Positions 1-8,091 of a stretch of DNA of 31,950 nt are shown piece after piece; positions within the stretch are counted from its first letter, which is position 1; each line of letters opens with the position of its first letter. The translations under genes were made by a program, and so were the position numbers. Source of the DNA: Solimonas sp040391865 (GTDB taxonomy: Bacteria > Pseudomonadota > Gammaproteobacteria > Nevskiales > Nevskiaceae); assembly GCA_040391865.1 (NCBI GenBank), contig JBEBWZ010000025.1:1-31950 (forward strand), read 5' to 3'. Under the pieces are notes generated by a model, which was not told the origin of the DNA, ran no database searches, and saw nothing but the letters and a program-made list of their open reading frames with translations.

Positions 1-62
1 TGAGGCGTGAGGCGTGAGGCGTGAGGCGTGAGGCGTGAGGCGTGAGGCGTGAGGCGTGAGGC
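1..62. repeat. Heptamer tandem repeat (TGAGGCG)n
   Basis: The first 62 bases are a perfect head-to-tail array of the 7-mer TGAGGCG: eight full copies plus six bases of a ninth. The array runs into the left edge, so its true length is unknown. It ends 25 bp from the rnhA stop codon and lies in non-coding sequence. Seven-base units shift frame when copy number changes, so a coding role is unlikely. It may be a variable-number tandem repeat. No function can be read from the sequence. Confidence 0.95.
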
Positions 63-87
63 AAGACTAGCGCAGGGGGCTCGCGGG

Positions 88-531
88 TCAAGCCTGCGAC
101 AGCGCCAGAACCACTCCTTCATTGGCGAGACGGTCCGCCGCCTCGTTGCCGGCGTGGCCGGAATGGCCCTTGACCCATTGCCACTGCACCTGATGCCGCG
201 CGGCGGCGGCATCGAGCTGCTGCCAGAGATCCTGATTCTTCACCGGCTGCTTGCTGGCGGTACGCCAGCCACGGGCTTTCCAGCCAGGCAGCCATTCGGT
301 CAGTCCCTGCATCACATACGAGGAGTCGGTGTACAGCGTCACCTGACAGGTCTCCTTCAGTGCATCCAGGGCCTGGATCGCAGCCATCAGCTCCATGCGG
401 TTGTTGGTGGTGAGTTTTTCACCGCCCTTGAGCTCGCGCCGCTGGCCGTTGTACTCCAGCAGGGCACCCCAGCCGCCGGGGCCCGGATTGCCTTTGCAGG
501 CACCGTCGGTATGAATGATGACGTTCTTCAA
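88..531 (-). CDS. rnhA: Ribonuclease HI
   Basis: This 147-residue protein has the usual length of bacterial RNase HI, the cytosolic endonuclease that cuts the RNA strand of RNA-DNA hybrids (R-loops, Okazaki primers). The catalytic carboxylates are visible: Asp9 in HTDGAC, Glu47 in NNRMELMA, Asp69 in YTDSSYV and Asp133 in NEAADRLAN. The conserved His123 lies in VKGHSGH. The start codon is TTG; no in-frame ATG or GTG is available near the family's N-terminus, and the Shine-Dalgarno match is weak. It lies 56 bp downstream of the methyltransferase gene on the same strand, as in Pseudomonas, where dnaQ usually follows beyond it. The left edge cuts before any dnaQ could be seen. Confidence 0.97.
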   Translation of the reverse strand: MKNVIIHTDGACKGNPGPGGWGALLEYNGQRRELKGGEKLTTNNRMELMAAIQALDALKETCQVTLYTDSSYVMQGLTEWLPGWKARGWRTASKQPVKNQDLWQQLDAAAARHQVQWQWVKGHSGHAGNEAADRLANEGVVLALSQA

Positions 532-587
532 GCGCGCGATCGTGTCCGCTGTTCGGAAAGGGGCGGCATTGTAGGAGGCCGGCGCGG

Positions 588-1367
588 CTACGGCGACTGC
601 GGTCCCGGTTCCGGCGCCCGCGCATCCCGCTGCGCCGCCGGCAGGCCGACACCGACCAGCGGCTTGATCTGCGCGCGCTGCGTGCGCCCGACGAAATTCA
701 TCGGCAATACCCGTTTGCGCGCCACCAGCAGATAACTTTCAGCCAGTGGCGCCAGCAGCGCGCCCGGGCTCCATGGCTGGCCTTCGGAACGCGCAGTCAG
801 CCATGGGAACCCGACACCGAAGCGCCGTACTTCAGCCACCTCGAAATCCAGCAGCTCCAGCCAGTCGGCCACGCGGCCGCAGCTGTAGAACTGCGCGGCC
901 GCCGGAAACGCGCGATGGCGCAGACCGAGACGCCCACGCCAGGACCAGGGCGCCCACGGCGAGAACCCGAGCACGAACAAGCGTCCGCGATCATTGAGCA
1001 CGCGATTGGCTTCGCGCAGCACGTGATGCGGTGAGCGCGCGAATTCCAGCGTATGCGGCAGCACGATCGCATCCACACTCTTGGTCATCAGTGGCAGATG
1101 CTCCGGCTCGACCACGGCCGAGACGCGACCACCCGGCACCGTGCCCAGCACGCCGTGGTGCAGGGTCTCGGCGCAGGCAATCAGCGCATCACCCTCGCCC
1201 CAACTTCCGATCTGCAGCACATGGCGCCCGAAGATTTCCGGCAGCACCCGCGCCAGCTCGCGCGTCTCCAGGCGCAGCAGACGCTGGCCGCGCGGCGAGC
1301 CCGACCACAAATCCAGCGACTGGCGGTCCAGCATCCGCACCCCGCGCAGGTGACGGGAATGACCCAT
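588..1367 (-). CDS. SAM-dependent methyltransferase, YafS-like
   Basis: This predicted 259-residue class I methyltransferase belongs to the family encoded between gloB and rnhA in gammaproteobacteria (E. coli yafS position). The SAM-binding region near residue 45 (VLQIGSWGEGD) is a degenerate form of the usual glycine motif. It is followed by an acidic motif (SVDAIVLPHTLEF) and the conserved block HHVLREANRVLNDRGRL typical of methyltransferase type 11 proteins. The ATG at 1367 was chosen because an AGAGGG Shine-Dalgarno precedes it. A longer reading frame upstream would overlap gloB, which starts at 1415 on the other strand. The substrate is unknown. It is probably cotranscribed with rnhA. 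The family call is secure; the biochemical role is not. Confidence 0.88.
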   Translation of the reverse strand: MGHSRHLRGVRMLDRQSLDLWSGSPRGQRLLRLETRELARVLPEIFGRHVLQIGSWGEGDALIACAETLHHGVLGTVPGGRVSAVVEPEHLPLMTKSVDAIVLPHTLEFARSPHHVLREANRVLNDRGRLFVLGFSPWAPWSWRGRLGLRHRAFPAAAQFYSCGRVADWLELLDFEVAEVRRFGVGFPWLTARSEGQPWSPGALLAPLAESYLLVARKRVLPMNFVGRTQRAQIKPLVGVGLPAAQRDARAPEPGPQSP

Positions 1368-1414
1368 GGCACTACCCTCTGAAGTCTTCGTCCTCAGTGT
1401 AACGACCCGCCGCG

Positions 1415-2191
1415 ATGCTCGCAGTTCACGCCATCTCCGCTTTTTCCGACAACTATCTCTGGCTGCTGGTCCGCGGCCAGGACGCGGTGGTGGTCGATCC
1501 CGGTGACGCGGCACCGGTACGTGCGTTTCTCGACGCCAACGGCCTGCAGCTGCGCGCGATCCTGATCACGCATCATCACCCCGACCACACAGCCGGCATT
1601 GCCGCACTGGCAGCGCCCGATATTCCGGTTTACGGACCGGCCGCCGAAGCCGGACGCATTGCCGGCCTGACCCACACTCTGGGCGAAGGCGAGCGCGTGT
1701 GCGCGCTGGAACTGGAGTTCGAGGTCCTGGAGTTGCCCGGTCACACACTCGGCCATATTGCGTACTACGCGCCGGGACGCCTGTTCTGCGGCGACACCCT
1801 GTTCGCCGCCGGCTGCGGCCGTCTGTTCGAAGGCAGCCCGGAGCAGATGCACCACTCATTGCAGCGACTGGCTGCGCTGCCGCCGGAAACGCTGGTGTAC
1901 TGCACCCACGAATACACCCTGTCGAACCTGGCCTTCGCGCTTGCCGTGGAGCCGCACAATCCGGCGCTGCTGGCGCAGATTGCCGCGGTGAAGCAGTTGC
2001 GCGCCAACGCGACGCCGAGCCTGCCGTCACGGATCGCGACCGAACTCGCCACCAACCCGTTCCTGCGGACCGCGATCCCCGCCGTGCGTCAGTCGGCGGA
2101 AACCTGGGCCAGCCAGCCGCTGCCCGAGCCGGTCGCGGTGTTTGCCGCACTGCGCCGCTGGAAGGACGGCTACAAAGGCCAGCTGCCCTGA
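1415..2191 (+). CDS. gloB: Hydroxyacylglutathione hydrolase (glyoxalase II)
   Basis: This 258-residue metallo-beta-lactamase-fold enzyme hydrolyses S-lactoylglutathione to D-lactate and glutathione, the second step of methylglyoxal detoxification in the cytosol. The metal-binding motif THHHPDH occupies residues 52-58. Further ligands are His110 in LPGHTLGH, Asp127 in FCGDTLF and His165 in YCTHEYT. The C-terminal glutathione-binding domain is present (RANATPSLPS, then FLRT and WKDGYK near the end). Length is normal. Its start codon is 47 bp from that of the divergent methyltransferase, so their promoters must overlap. The Shine-Dalgarno is weak. Confidence 0.97.
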   Translation: MLAVHAISAFSDNYLWLLVRGQDAVVVDPGDAAPVRAFLDANGLQLRAILITHHHPDHTAGIAALAAPDIPVYGPAAEAGRIAGLTHTLGEGERVCALELEFEVLELPGHTLGHIAYYAPGRLFCGDTLFAAGCGRLFEGSPEQMHHSLQRLAALPPETLVYCTHEYTLSNLAFALAVEPHNPALLAQIAAVKQLRANATPSLPSRIATELATNPFLRTAIPAVRQSAETWASQPLPEPVAVFAALRRWKDGYKGQLP

Positions 2192-2224
2192 GCCCTGCGT
2201 CACATCCGCCCCGCGCGCAGGGCT
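2191..2224. other. Stem-loop after gloB
   Basis: Perfect 9-bp inverted repeat immediately after the gloB stop: arms 2191-2199 (AGCCCTGCG) and 2216-2224 (CGCAGGGCT), with a 16-nt GC-rich spacer. There is no U-tract, so it is not a canonical intrinsic terminator. It could attenuate read-through into mltD or stabilise the gloB 3' end. Confidence 0.4.
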
Positions 2225-2323
2225 GACACCCCCGGTTCAATCCCGTACAGTCCGCTGGCGACAAACGAACGCGAGCCGGCCGCCACTTCCAGGCCCACAT
2301 CGCGCGATTGGGGGAGTACCCGC

Positions 2324-3367
2324 GTGAAACAACGATGGACGATCGCGGTCCTGATGCTGTTCATCGCCTGCATGGCGCCGGACGTGTCGGCTGCGCAAAG
2401 CAAGAGCCTGATCTGGTCTCGCATTGCCACCGGCATGCGCATCGTGGACCCGGAACACCCAGAGACGGTGACTTGGGCGCGCCGCTATGCCCGCAACCCG
2501 GAAGCCTTCGCCACCATGCTGGCGCGCTCGGAACCCTTCCTGTGGTACATCGTCGAGGCCGTCGAGCTGCGTGAGCTGCCGCTGGAATTGGCGCTGCTGC
2601 CCGCCGTCGAATCCGGCTTCAATCCGCACGCCAACTCCGGCAAGAGCGCACACGGGTTGTGGCAATTCGTGCCCTGGACCGGCCGTGCGCTGGGCCTGCA
2701 CAACGCCGCCAACTATGACGCGCGCCGCGACCCGGTGGCCAGCACCCGCGCCGCACTCAGCTATCTGCAGGGCCTGTACAAGCGCTTCGATCAGGACTGG
2801 CTGCTGGCCATTGCCGCCTACAACGTCGGTGATACCCGCTTGGCGGCGGCGATGCGGGCGCATGGCAGCCGCAATTTCTGGGATCTGAAGCTACCGGCTG
2901 AAACCCGCGATCATGTGCCGCGCCTGCTCGGCGTGGCCTTGCTGATCAAGCAACCGCAACGCTTCGGCGTGAAGCTGCCGCCGATCCGCAACCGCAATGC
3001 CGCAGAAATCGTGCGCCTGCCCGGCGCGCTGAATCTGGCGGAAGCCGCCCGCGACGCGCAGATCGGCAACGCCCTGCTCGAACAGTACAACCCAGGCCTG
3101 TACAACGCCGGCAACACCACCGGCAAATCGGTGGTGTTGCTGCCGCCTGCCGAAGCCGCACGACTGCGCACCGTGCTGGCCAGTGGCCGCTATCCGCCGG
3201 TGCCGATGGCGACGCTGGTCGAGCATGTGGTCCAGCCCGGCGATTCGCTGTGGAGCATCGCCCGTCGCTACCAGGTCTCGGTCCGCGAACTCAGCTCCTG
3301 GAACAATCTCGGCACCAAAACGGTACTGAAGCCCGGCAAGCGCCTGCAGTTGCACGTCGAACTCTGA
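2324..3367 (+). CDS. mltD: Membrane-bound lytic murein transglycosylase D (MltD-like, one LysM)
   Basis: This exported 347-residue lytic transglycosylase cleaves peptidoglycan glycan strands with 1,6-anhydro product formation. A signal peptide covers about residues 1-23 (hydrophobic run after KQRW). The SLT domain spans about 70-210, with catalytic Glu96 in LLPAVESGFNP followed by SGKSAHGLWQFVPWTG and the AIAAYNVGD motif. A single LysM peptidoglycan-binding domain sits at about 300-345 (VVQPGDSLWSIARRY). E. coli MltD is longer and has two LysM domains, so this is a shorter version. The GTG start at 2324 is supported by a GGGGGAG Shine-Dalgarno at 2310-2316 and by the signal peptide that follows. 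No lipobox cysteine is evident after the signal peptide, so soluble periplasmic location is possible. Confidence 0.93.
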   Translation: MKQRWTIAVLMLFIACMAPDVSAAQSKSLIWSRIATGMRIVDPEHPETVTWARRYARNPEAFATMLARSEPFLWYIVEAVELRELPLELALLPAVESGFNPHANSGKSAHGLWQFVPWTGRALGLHNAANYDARRDPVASTRAALSYLQGLYKRFDQDWLLAIAAYNVGDTRLAAAMRAHGSRNFWDLKLPAETRDHVPRLLGVALLIKQPQRFGVKLPPIRNRNAAEIVRLPGALNLAEAARDAQIGNALLEQYNPGLYNAGNTTGKSVVLLPPAEAARLRTVLASGRYPPVPMATLVEHVVQPGDSLWSIARRYQVSVRELSSWNNLGTKTVLKPGKRLQLHVEL

Positions 3368-3405
3368 CCCTGCGGTCGGCGCCGGCGACGCAGGCAGGTA
3401 CCAAC

Positions 3406-3437
3406 AAAAAAGGCCTTCTCCTACCCAAGAGAAGGCC
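3406..3437 (-). terminator. Intrinsic terminator of lon
   Basis: Perfect 9-bp stem, GGCCTTCTC (3412-3420) paired with GAGAAGGCC (3429-3437), with an 8-nt loop. The plus-strand A-run at 3406-3411 becomes a T-tract on the minus strand directly after the stem. It starts 20 bp past the lon stop. There is no T-run on the plus side, so it serves lon rather than mltD as a canonical terminator. Confidence 0.92.
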
Positions 3438-3457
3438 CTGGTGTGCCACTCGATGCT

Positions 3458-5863
3458 TCAGTGCGCGCGCGTCGCTTCGCTGCTCGCCGCTTCATCCGCG
3501 ACCGGTGCCGCAGTCTGCGGCTCGGTCCGTGCTTCCGGCACCCGCTCCAGCGCAATCCGCAGCACATCATCGACCCAGCGCACCGGCTCGATGTTGAGCG
3601 TGGATTTCACGGTCTCCGGAATATCGGCTAGATCCTTGACGTTGTCCTGAGGAATCACCACGGTCTTGATGCCACCGCGCTGCGCCGCCAGCAGCTTTTC
3701 CTTCAGGCCGCCGATCGGCAGCACTTCGCCGCGCAACGTGATTTCACCGGTCATCGCCACATCGGCGCGCACCGGGATATCGGTCAGCGCCGACACCAGC
3801 GCGGTGCACATCGCAATACCGGCCGAAGGACCATCCTTGGGCGTCGCGCCTTCCGGCACGTGCACGTGGATGTCGTTGGCCTCGTAGAACTTGGGATCGA
3901 TCCCGAGTGCCTTCGAGCGTGAACGCACCACCGTCAACGCCGCCTGGATCGACTCCTGCATCACGTTGCCCAGCGAGCCGGTCTGCGTCAGCTTGCCCTT
4001 GCCCGGTGCCAGCGCCGCTTCGATGGTCAGCAATTCGCCACCGACTTCGGTCCAGGCCAGGCCCGTCACCTGCCCCACCTGGTTGCGCTCTTCGGCACGG
4101 CCGTAACGGAACTGCGGCACGCCGAGGTAGACATCGAGGTTGGCTTCGGTGACTTCGATGCTCTTGACGCCGTCCTTGGTCAGCAACTGCTTGACCACCT
4201 TGCGGCAGATCTTGCTCATCAGGCGCTCGACACTGCGCACGCCGGCTTCGCGCGTGTACAGGCGGATCACCGCGCGGATCGCGTCGTCGCTGACCGTCAG
4301 CTCGCCGTCCTTGAGACCGTTGTTCTTCATCTGCTTCGGCAGCAGGTACTGCCGGGCGATGCTGAGCTTCTCGTCCTCGGTATAACCCGGCAGGCGGATC
4401 ACTTCCATGCGATCGAGCAGCGGCCCCGGAATATTGAGCGTATTGGCGGTGGCGATGAACATCACGTCGGACAGATCGAACTCCACCTCCAGATAGTGAT
4501 CCTGGAAGGTCGCGTTCTGCTCCGGGTCCAGCACCTCCAGCAGCGCCGAGGACGGATCGCCACGGAAATCCATGGCCATCTTGTCGATCTCGTCGAGCAG
4601 GAACATCGGGTTCTTGACCCCGACCTTGGCCATGTTCTGGATGATCTTGCCGGGCATCGAACCGATGTAGGTACGACGATGCCCACGGATCTCCGCCTCG
4701 TCACGCACACCGCCCAGCGACATGCGCACGAACTTGCGGTTCACCGCATCCGCGATCGAACGGCCGAGCGAGGTCTTGCCCACACCCGGAGGTCCGACCA
4801 GGCACAGGATCGGGCCCTTCAGCTTCTTGATGCGCGCCTGCACCGCCAAATACTCGACGATGCGTTCCTTGACCTTCTCGAGGCCGTAGTGGTCCTCGTC
4901 CAGCTTCATCTGCGCCAGATCGAGATCGATGTGGATCTTGGTGCGCTTCTTCCACGGCACCTGCGTCAGCCAGTCGAGATAGTTGCGCACCACCGTGGCT
5001 TCGGCCGACATCGGCGACATCATCTTCAGCTTCTTCAGCTCGGCCACGGCCTTGGTCTTGGCATCCTTGTGCATGCCGGCCTTTTCGACCTTGTTCGCCA
5101 GCTCGTCCTGCTCGGACGGACCATCCTCGTTGTCACCCAGTTCTTTCTGGATGGCCTTCATCTGCTCGTTGAGGTAGTACTCGCGCTGGTTCTTCTCCAT
5201 CTGCTGCTTCACGCGCGAACGGATCTTCTTCTCGATCTGGGCGACATCGATCTCACCTTCCAGCTGCGCCATCACATGCTCGATGCGCGCCTGCGGGGAA
5301 TCGATCTCCAGCACTTCCTGCTTGTCTTCGAGCTTCAGGTTCAGATGTGCCGCCACGGTATCCGCGAGGCGGCCGGGCGAATCCATGCTCGCCAGCGACG
5401 GCAGCAATTCCGCGGGAATCTTCTTGTTGAGCTTGGCGTAGGCCTCGAACTGGGCCAGCAGCGAGCGCGTCAGCGCGTCGATTTCCTTGGTGTCGGTGAC
5501 CGTTTCCTTGTCTTCCGGCAAGGGCTGGCACTCGGCGGTCACGAACTCGCCTTCCATCTCGAAGCGGCTGATGCGCGCGCGGCGCACGCCTTCGACCAGC
5601 ACCTTCACGGTGCCATCCGGCAGCTTCAGCATCTGCAGGATGCTGGCCAGCGTGCCGACGTTGTAGAGATCCTGCTCGCGCGGCTCGTCGGTATCGGCGG
5701 TGCGCTGCGCCACCAGCAGGATGCGCTTGTCGTCCTGCATTGCGGCGGACAGGGCTCGGATCGACTTCTCGCGTCCCACAAACAGCGGAATCGCCATGTG
5801 CGGAAACACGACCACGTCGCGCAGCGGCAGTACGGGGGCGGTTCGGTCGGTGAGGGTTTCCAC
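3458..5863 (-). CDS. lon: ATP-dependent Lon protease
   Basis: This 801-residue LonA-type protease degrades misfolded and short-lived regulatory proteins in the cytosol. The N-terminal substrate-recognition domain starts at PVLPLRDVVVFPHM (about 10-23) and a long coiled-coil region follows (about 190-285). The AAA+ module has Walker A GPPGVGKT at 357-364, Walker B MFLLDEIDKM at 420-429 and sensor residues in ATANT. The protease domain has the Ser-Lys dyad: Ser680 in PKDGPSAGIAM and Lys723 in GGLKEKL. Their 43-residue spacing equals that of E. coli (679/722). The GTG start is preceded by AGGAG. Lon stands alone here: no clpX or clpP is adjacent. It has its own terminator downstream and a candidate heat-shock promoter upstream. 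Confidence 0.98.
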   Translation of the reverse strand: METLTDRTAPVLPLRDVVVFPHMAIPLFVGREKSIRALSAAMQDDKRILLVAQRTADTDEPREQDLYNVGTLASILQMLKLPDGTVKVLVEGVRRARISRFEMEGEFVTAECQPLPEDKETVTDTKEIDALTRSLLAQFEAYAKLNKKIPAELLPSLASMDSPGRLADTVAAHLNLKLEDKQEVLEIDSPQARIEHVMAQLEGEIDVAQIEKKIRSRVKQQMEKNQREYYLNEQMKAIQKELGDNEDGPSEQDELANKVEKAGMHKDAKTKAVAELKKLKMMSPMSAEATVVRNYLDWLTQVPWKKRTKIHIDLDLAQMKLDEDHYGLEKVKERIVEYLAVQARIKKLKGPILCLVGPPGVGKTSLGRSIADAVNRKFVRMSLGGVRDEAEIRGHRRTYIGSMPGKIIQNMAKVGVKNPMFLLDEIDKMAMDFRGDPSSALLEVLDPEQNATFQDHYLEVEFDLSDVMFIATANTLNIPGPLLDRMEVIRLPGYTEDEKLSIARQYLLPKQMKNNGLKDGELTVSDDAIRAVIRLYTREAGVRSVERLMSKICRKVVKQLLTKDGVKSIEVTEANLDVYLGVPQFRYGRAEERNQVGQVTGLAWTEVGGELLTIEAALAPGKGKLTQTGSLGNVMQESIQAALTVVRSRSKALGIDPKFYEANDIHVHVPEGATPKDGPSAGIAMCTALVSALTDIPVRADVAMTGEITLRGEVLPIGGLKEKLLAAQRGGIKTVVIPQDNVKDLADIPETVKSTLNIEPVRWVDDVLRIALERVPEARTEPQTAAPVADEAASSEATRAH

Positions 5864-5913
5864 GTAGGCTCCTGGGCAGTCTTCCCGAACATTATGACGG
5901 GGTTGCTGGGCTT

Positions 5914-5940
5914 TATGCGGGCAAGCGCACGCAATACAAG
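5914..5940 (-). promoter_or_regulatory. Candidate sigma-32 heat-shock promoter of lon
   Basis: Read on the minus strand, CTTGTAT (5934-5940) is followed after 12 nt by CCCGCAT (5915-5921). This resembles the RpoH consensus CTTGAAA-N11-16-CCCCATnT. It lies about 50 bp upstream of the lon GTG start, and lon is an RpoH target in E. coli. The match is imperfect, and no equally good sigma-70 pair was found here. Confidence 0.45.
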
Positions 5941-5982
5941 TTCCGATTCGCGTCCCTGCGGGGAATCCGCTTTCAGATCAGT

Positions 5983-8088
5983 TCACTGAACGCGAAAACT
6001 CACCTCGGGCAGATGGTGCGTAAGACCATCACTGGCGACCACTTCCGCGCGCGCGCGATGTATGCCGCGCTGCAGCGGCCAGGCCCAGCGCAAGCTCTCG
6101 CCCACCGCCACGGTCTGGTCATCGACGATCCAGCGCACCTGCGTCGGTGTCTCCCGCCACAGCAGCTGGAACTCGAACGCCTGCAGCGCATCGGGAATCC
6201 GCGGGTCCAGCGCCAGCTGCAGGCCATTGAACGGCTGCAGCAGCCTGGGCTGCTCCGGCAATACGCGCGGGTCCTCGGCAGCCACCACCGCAGCGGGCGC
6301 GGGGTCGTTTCCGGTGGCCAGTGGCAATGTCGTCGTGACAGGCGTGAGGGCCGCCAGCAGCGAGCGCGTCAGCAGCGCCGGACCGCGCGCACCGGTGATG
6401 CCCTCGGTTTCACGGCCAGACAGATTGCCGATCCAGACGCCCACCAGATGGCGGCCGGTGTAGGCCACGGTCCAGGCGTCGCGATAGTCGCCAGAGGTGC
6501 CGGTCTTGACGGCGGTCGCCTGCGGAAAGCGCAGCGTGCCACCGTCGCCGAACTCCAGTTGCCGCGCACCGGGGTCGGACAGGATCGCGTTGATCGCATG
6601 GGCAGCGGCGGATTCGAAACCACGGTGCGCGGTGCGCGGCTGCGGCTCCTCGAACAGGGTCAACGGCAGCCAGCGACCATCGTTGGCCAGCGCGGTATAG
6701 GCCTGCACCAGTTCGTACAGCGAAATCTCGCCATTGCCGAGCGCGAGCCCATCGCCGTAGACGTTCGGATGCTCGCGCAGGTTGTCGATCCCCAGCAGTC
6801 GCAAGCGCTGCAGGAAATCGGCACCGCCCACGAACTGCAGGGCCTTCAGCGCCGGGATGTTCAGGGAATTCCCGAGCGCTTCACGCAAGCTGACCGCGCC
6901 ATAGTGCTGGCGACTGTAGTTGCGGTACTGGTGCAGACCGCTGTTGACACGCTCCGACAGCTCGGCGTCGTCGATCACGGTATTGACGTTCCAGCCGCGC
7001 TCCAGGGTCATCGCATACAACAGCGGCTTCAGCGTCGAACCCGGCTGCCGCGGCGTGCGCACCGCATCGATGCCGACCACGCCCTCGTGCTCGATATCGC
7101 CGACCGCCCAGGCGCGCACGCGATTCTCTGGCAACTCAACCACCAGCACCGCGCCCTGCCGTGCGCCTTCACGGGCCAGATCGCGCAGCCGGTCCTGCAG
7201 ATACGATTCCGCCTGCGCCTGCAGTGCAGCATCGAGACTGCTGCGCTGCAGGCCCTCGCGGCTGCGCCCGGCCTCCAGCGCCTGGCGCTCGACCTCGCGT
7301 ACGAAGTGCGCCGCACGCGGCTGTGGCCGCAGCCGCGCCAGTTGCAGCGGCTGTTCGCTCAGCACCGCCACCTCGTCGGCACTGAGCCGCCCCTGTGCCT
7401 GCAAGGCCTGCGCCAGCCGCAGGACGCCGCCGTGCAGGGCCTGCGCATCGGCCGCGAGACGCGACGGTGCGCGGACCAGCACCGCCAGCGCCAGCATTTC
7501 CTGTGACGACAGGGTGTCGAGACTGCGCCCGAAATGCTGGCGCGCCGCCGGCAGTACCCCGCGGCGATTGCCGCCGAATGGCACCTGGTTGAGATAGAAC
7601 TCGAGGATCTCCGCTTTCTCGAAGCGCGCTTCGAGACGCATCGCTTCCCAGCCCTCGACCCAACGCGACCAGACCGTGCGCGGTCGTGGATGCAGCAGGC
7701 GCACCACCTGCTCCGACAGCGTGCTCGCCCCCCGCACCGCACGCCGCGCTTGCAGGTTCTGCTTCAGCGCGGCAAGGCGCGCACGCCAGTCGATGCCGTG
7801 ATGTTGCCAGTAGCGACGATCCTCGGCGGCCACGAACGCCTCGCGCAGCAGCAGGGGCATCTGCGTCAGCGCCACGCGCTCGTGCAGATTCCAGCCACCA
7901 TCGTAATCGCGGCGCAACAGCTGCCCATCGCGATCGGCAACTGCGATGCTGCCTGCGCTTTCCACGGCCAGATCGAGCGCGTCCGGCAGCGCGCGCTGGC
8001 TGGCGATGGTCGCCAACAGCAACAGCAGCGGCGGCGCGAGCAGTGCCCAGCGCCACCACCGCCGCCAGCCGCGACGCTGCGCCGTCAT
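5983..8088 (-). CDS. pbpC: Penicillin-binding protein 1C (bifunctional transglycosylase/transpeptidase)
   Basis: This 701-residue class A PBP has one N-terminal membrane anchor (about 13-29). The GT51 glycosyltransferase domain (about 55-220) includes catalytic Glu89 in AAEDRRYWQHHGID, then GASTLSEQ and EILEFYLNQVPFG. The transpeptidase domain shows all three active-site motifs: Ser351-TLK354, Ser408-Leu-Asn410 and Lys528-Thr-Gly-Thr. A C-terminal beta-domain (about 610-701) matches the PBP1C-specific C-terminal extension. The gene begins 3 bp after the alpha-2-macroglobulin stop. This is the conserved gene pair in which PBP1C is proposed to repair murein while A2M traps attacking proteases. 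Nothing essential appears missing. Confidence 0.96.
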   Translation of the reverse strand: MTAQRRGWRRWWRWALLAPPLLLLLATIASQRALPDALDLAVESAGSIAVADRDGQLLRRDYDGGWNLHERVALTQMPLLLREAFVAAEDRRYWQHHGIDWRARLAALKQNLQARRAVRGASTLSEQVVRLLHPRPRTVWSRWVEGWEAMRLEARFEKAEILEFYLNQVPFGGNRRGVLPAARQHFGRSLDTLSSQEMLALAVLVRAPSRLAADAQALHGGVLRLAQALQAQGRLSADEVAVLSEQPLQLARLRPQPRAAHFVREVERQALEAGRSREGLQRSSLDAALQAQAESYLQDRLRDLAREGARQGAVLVVELPENRVRAWAVGDIEHEGVVGIDAVRTPRQPGSTLKPLLYAMTLERGWNVNTVIDDAELSERVNSGLHQYRNYSRQHYGAVSLREALGNSLNIPALKALQFVGGADFLQRLRLLGIDNLREHPNVYGDGLALGNGEISLYELVQAYTALANDGRWLPLTLFEEPQPRTAHRGFESAAAHAINAILSDPGARQLEFGDGGTLRFPQATAVKTGTSGDYRDAWTVAYTGRHLVGVWIGNLSGRETEGITGARGPALLTRSLLAALTPVTTTLPLATGNDPAPAAVVAAEDPRVLPEQPRLLQPFNGLQLALDPRIPDALQAFEFQLLWRETPTQVRWIVDDQTVAVGESLRWAWPLQRGIHRARAEVVASDGLTHHLPEVSFRVQ

Positions 8089-8091
8089 CCG

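Noticed and set aside
1..62. CRISPR array
   Set aside because: The repeats are 7 bp with no spacers; it is a simple tandem repeat.
4496..7506. Two 497-codon plus-strand open frames (4496-5989 and 6013-7506) antisense to lon and pbpC
   Set aside because: No ribosome site or domain, and both lie opposite genes with intact catalytic motifs.
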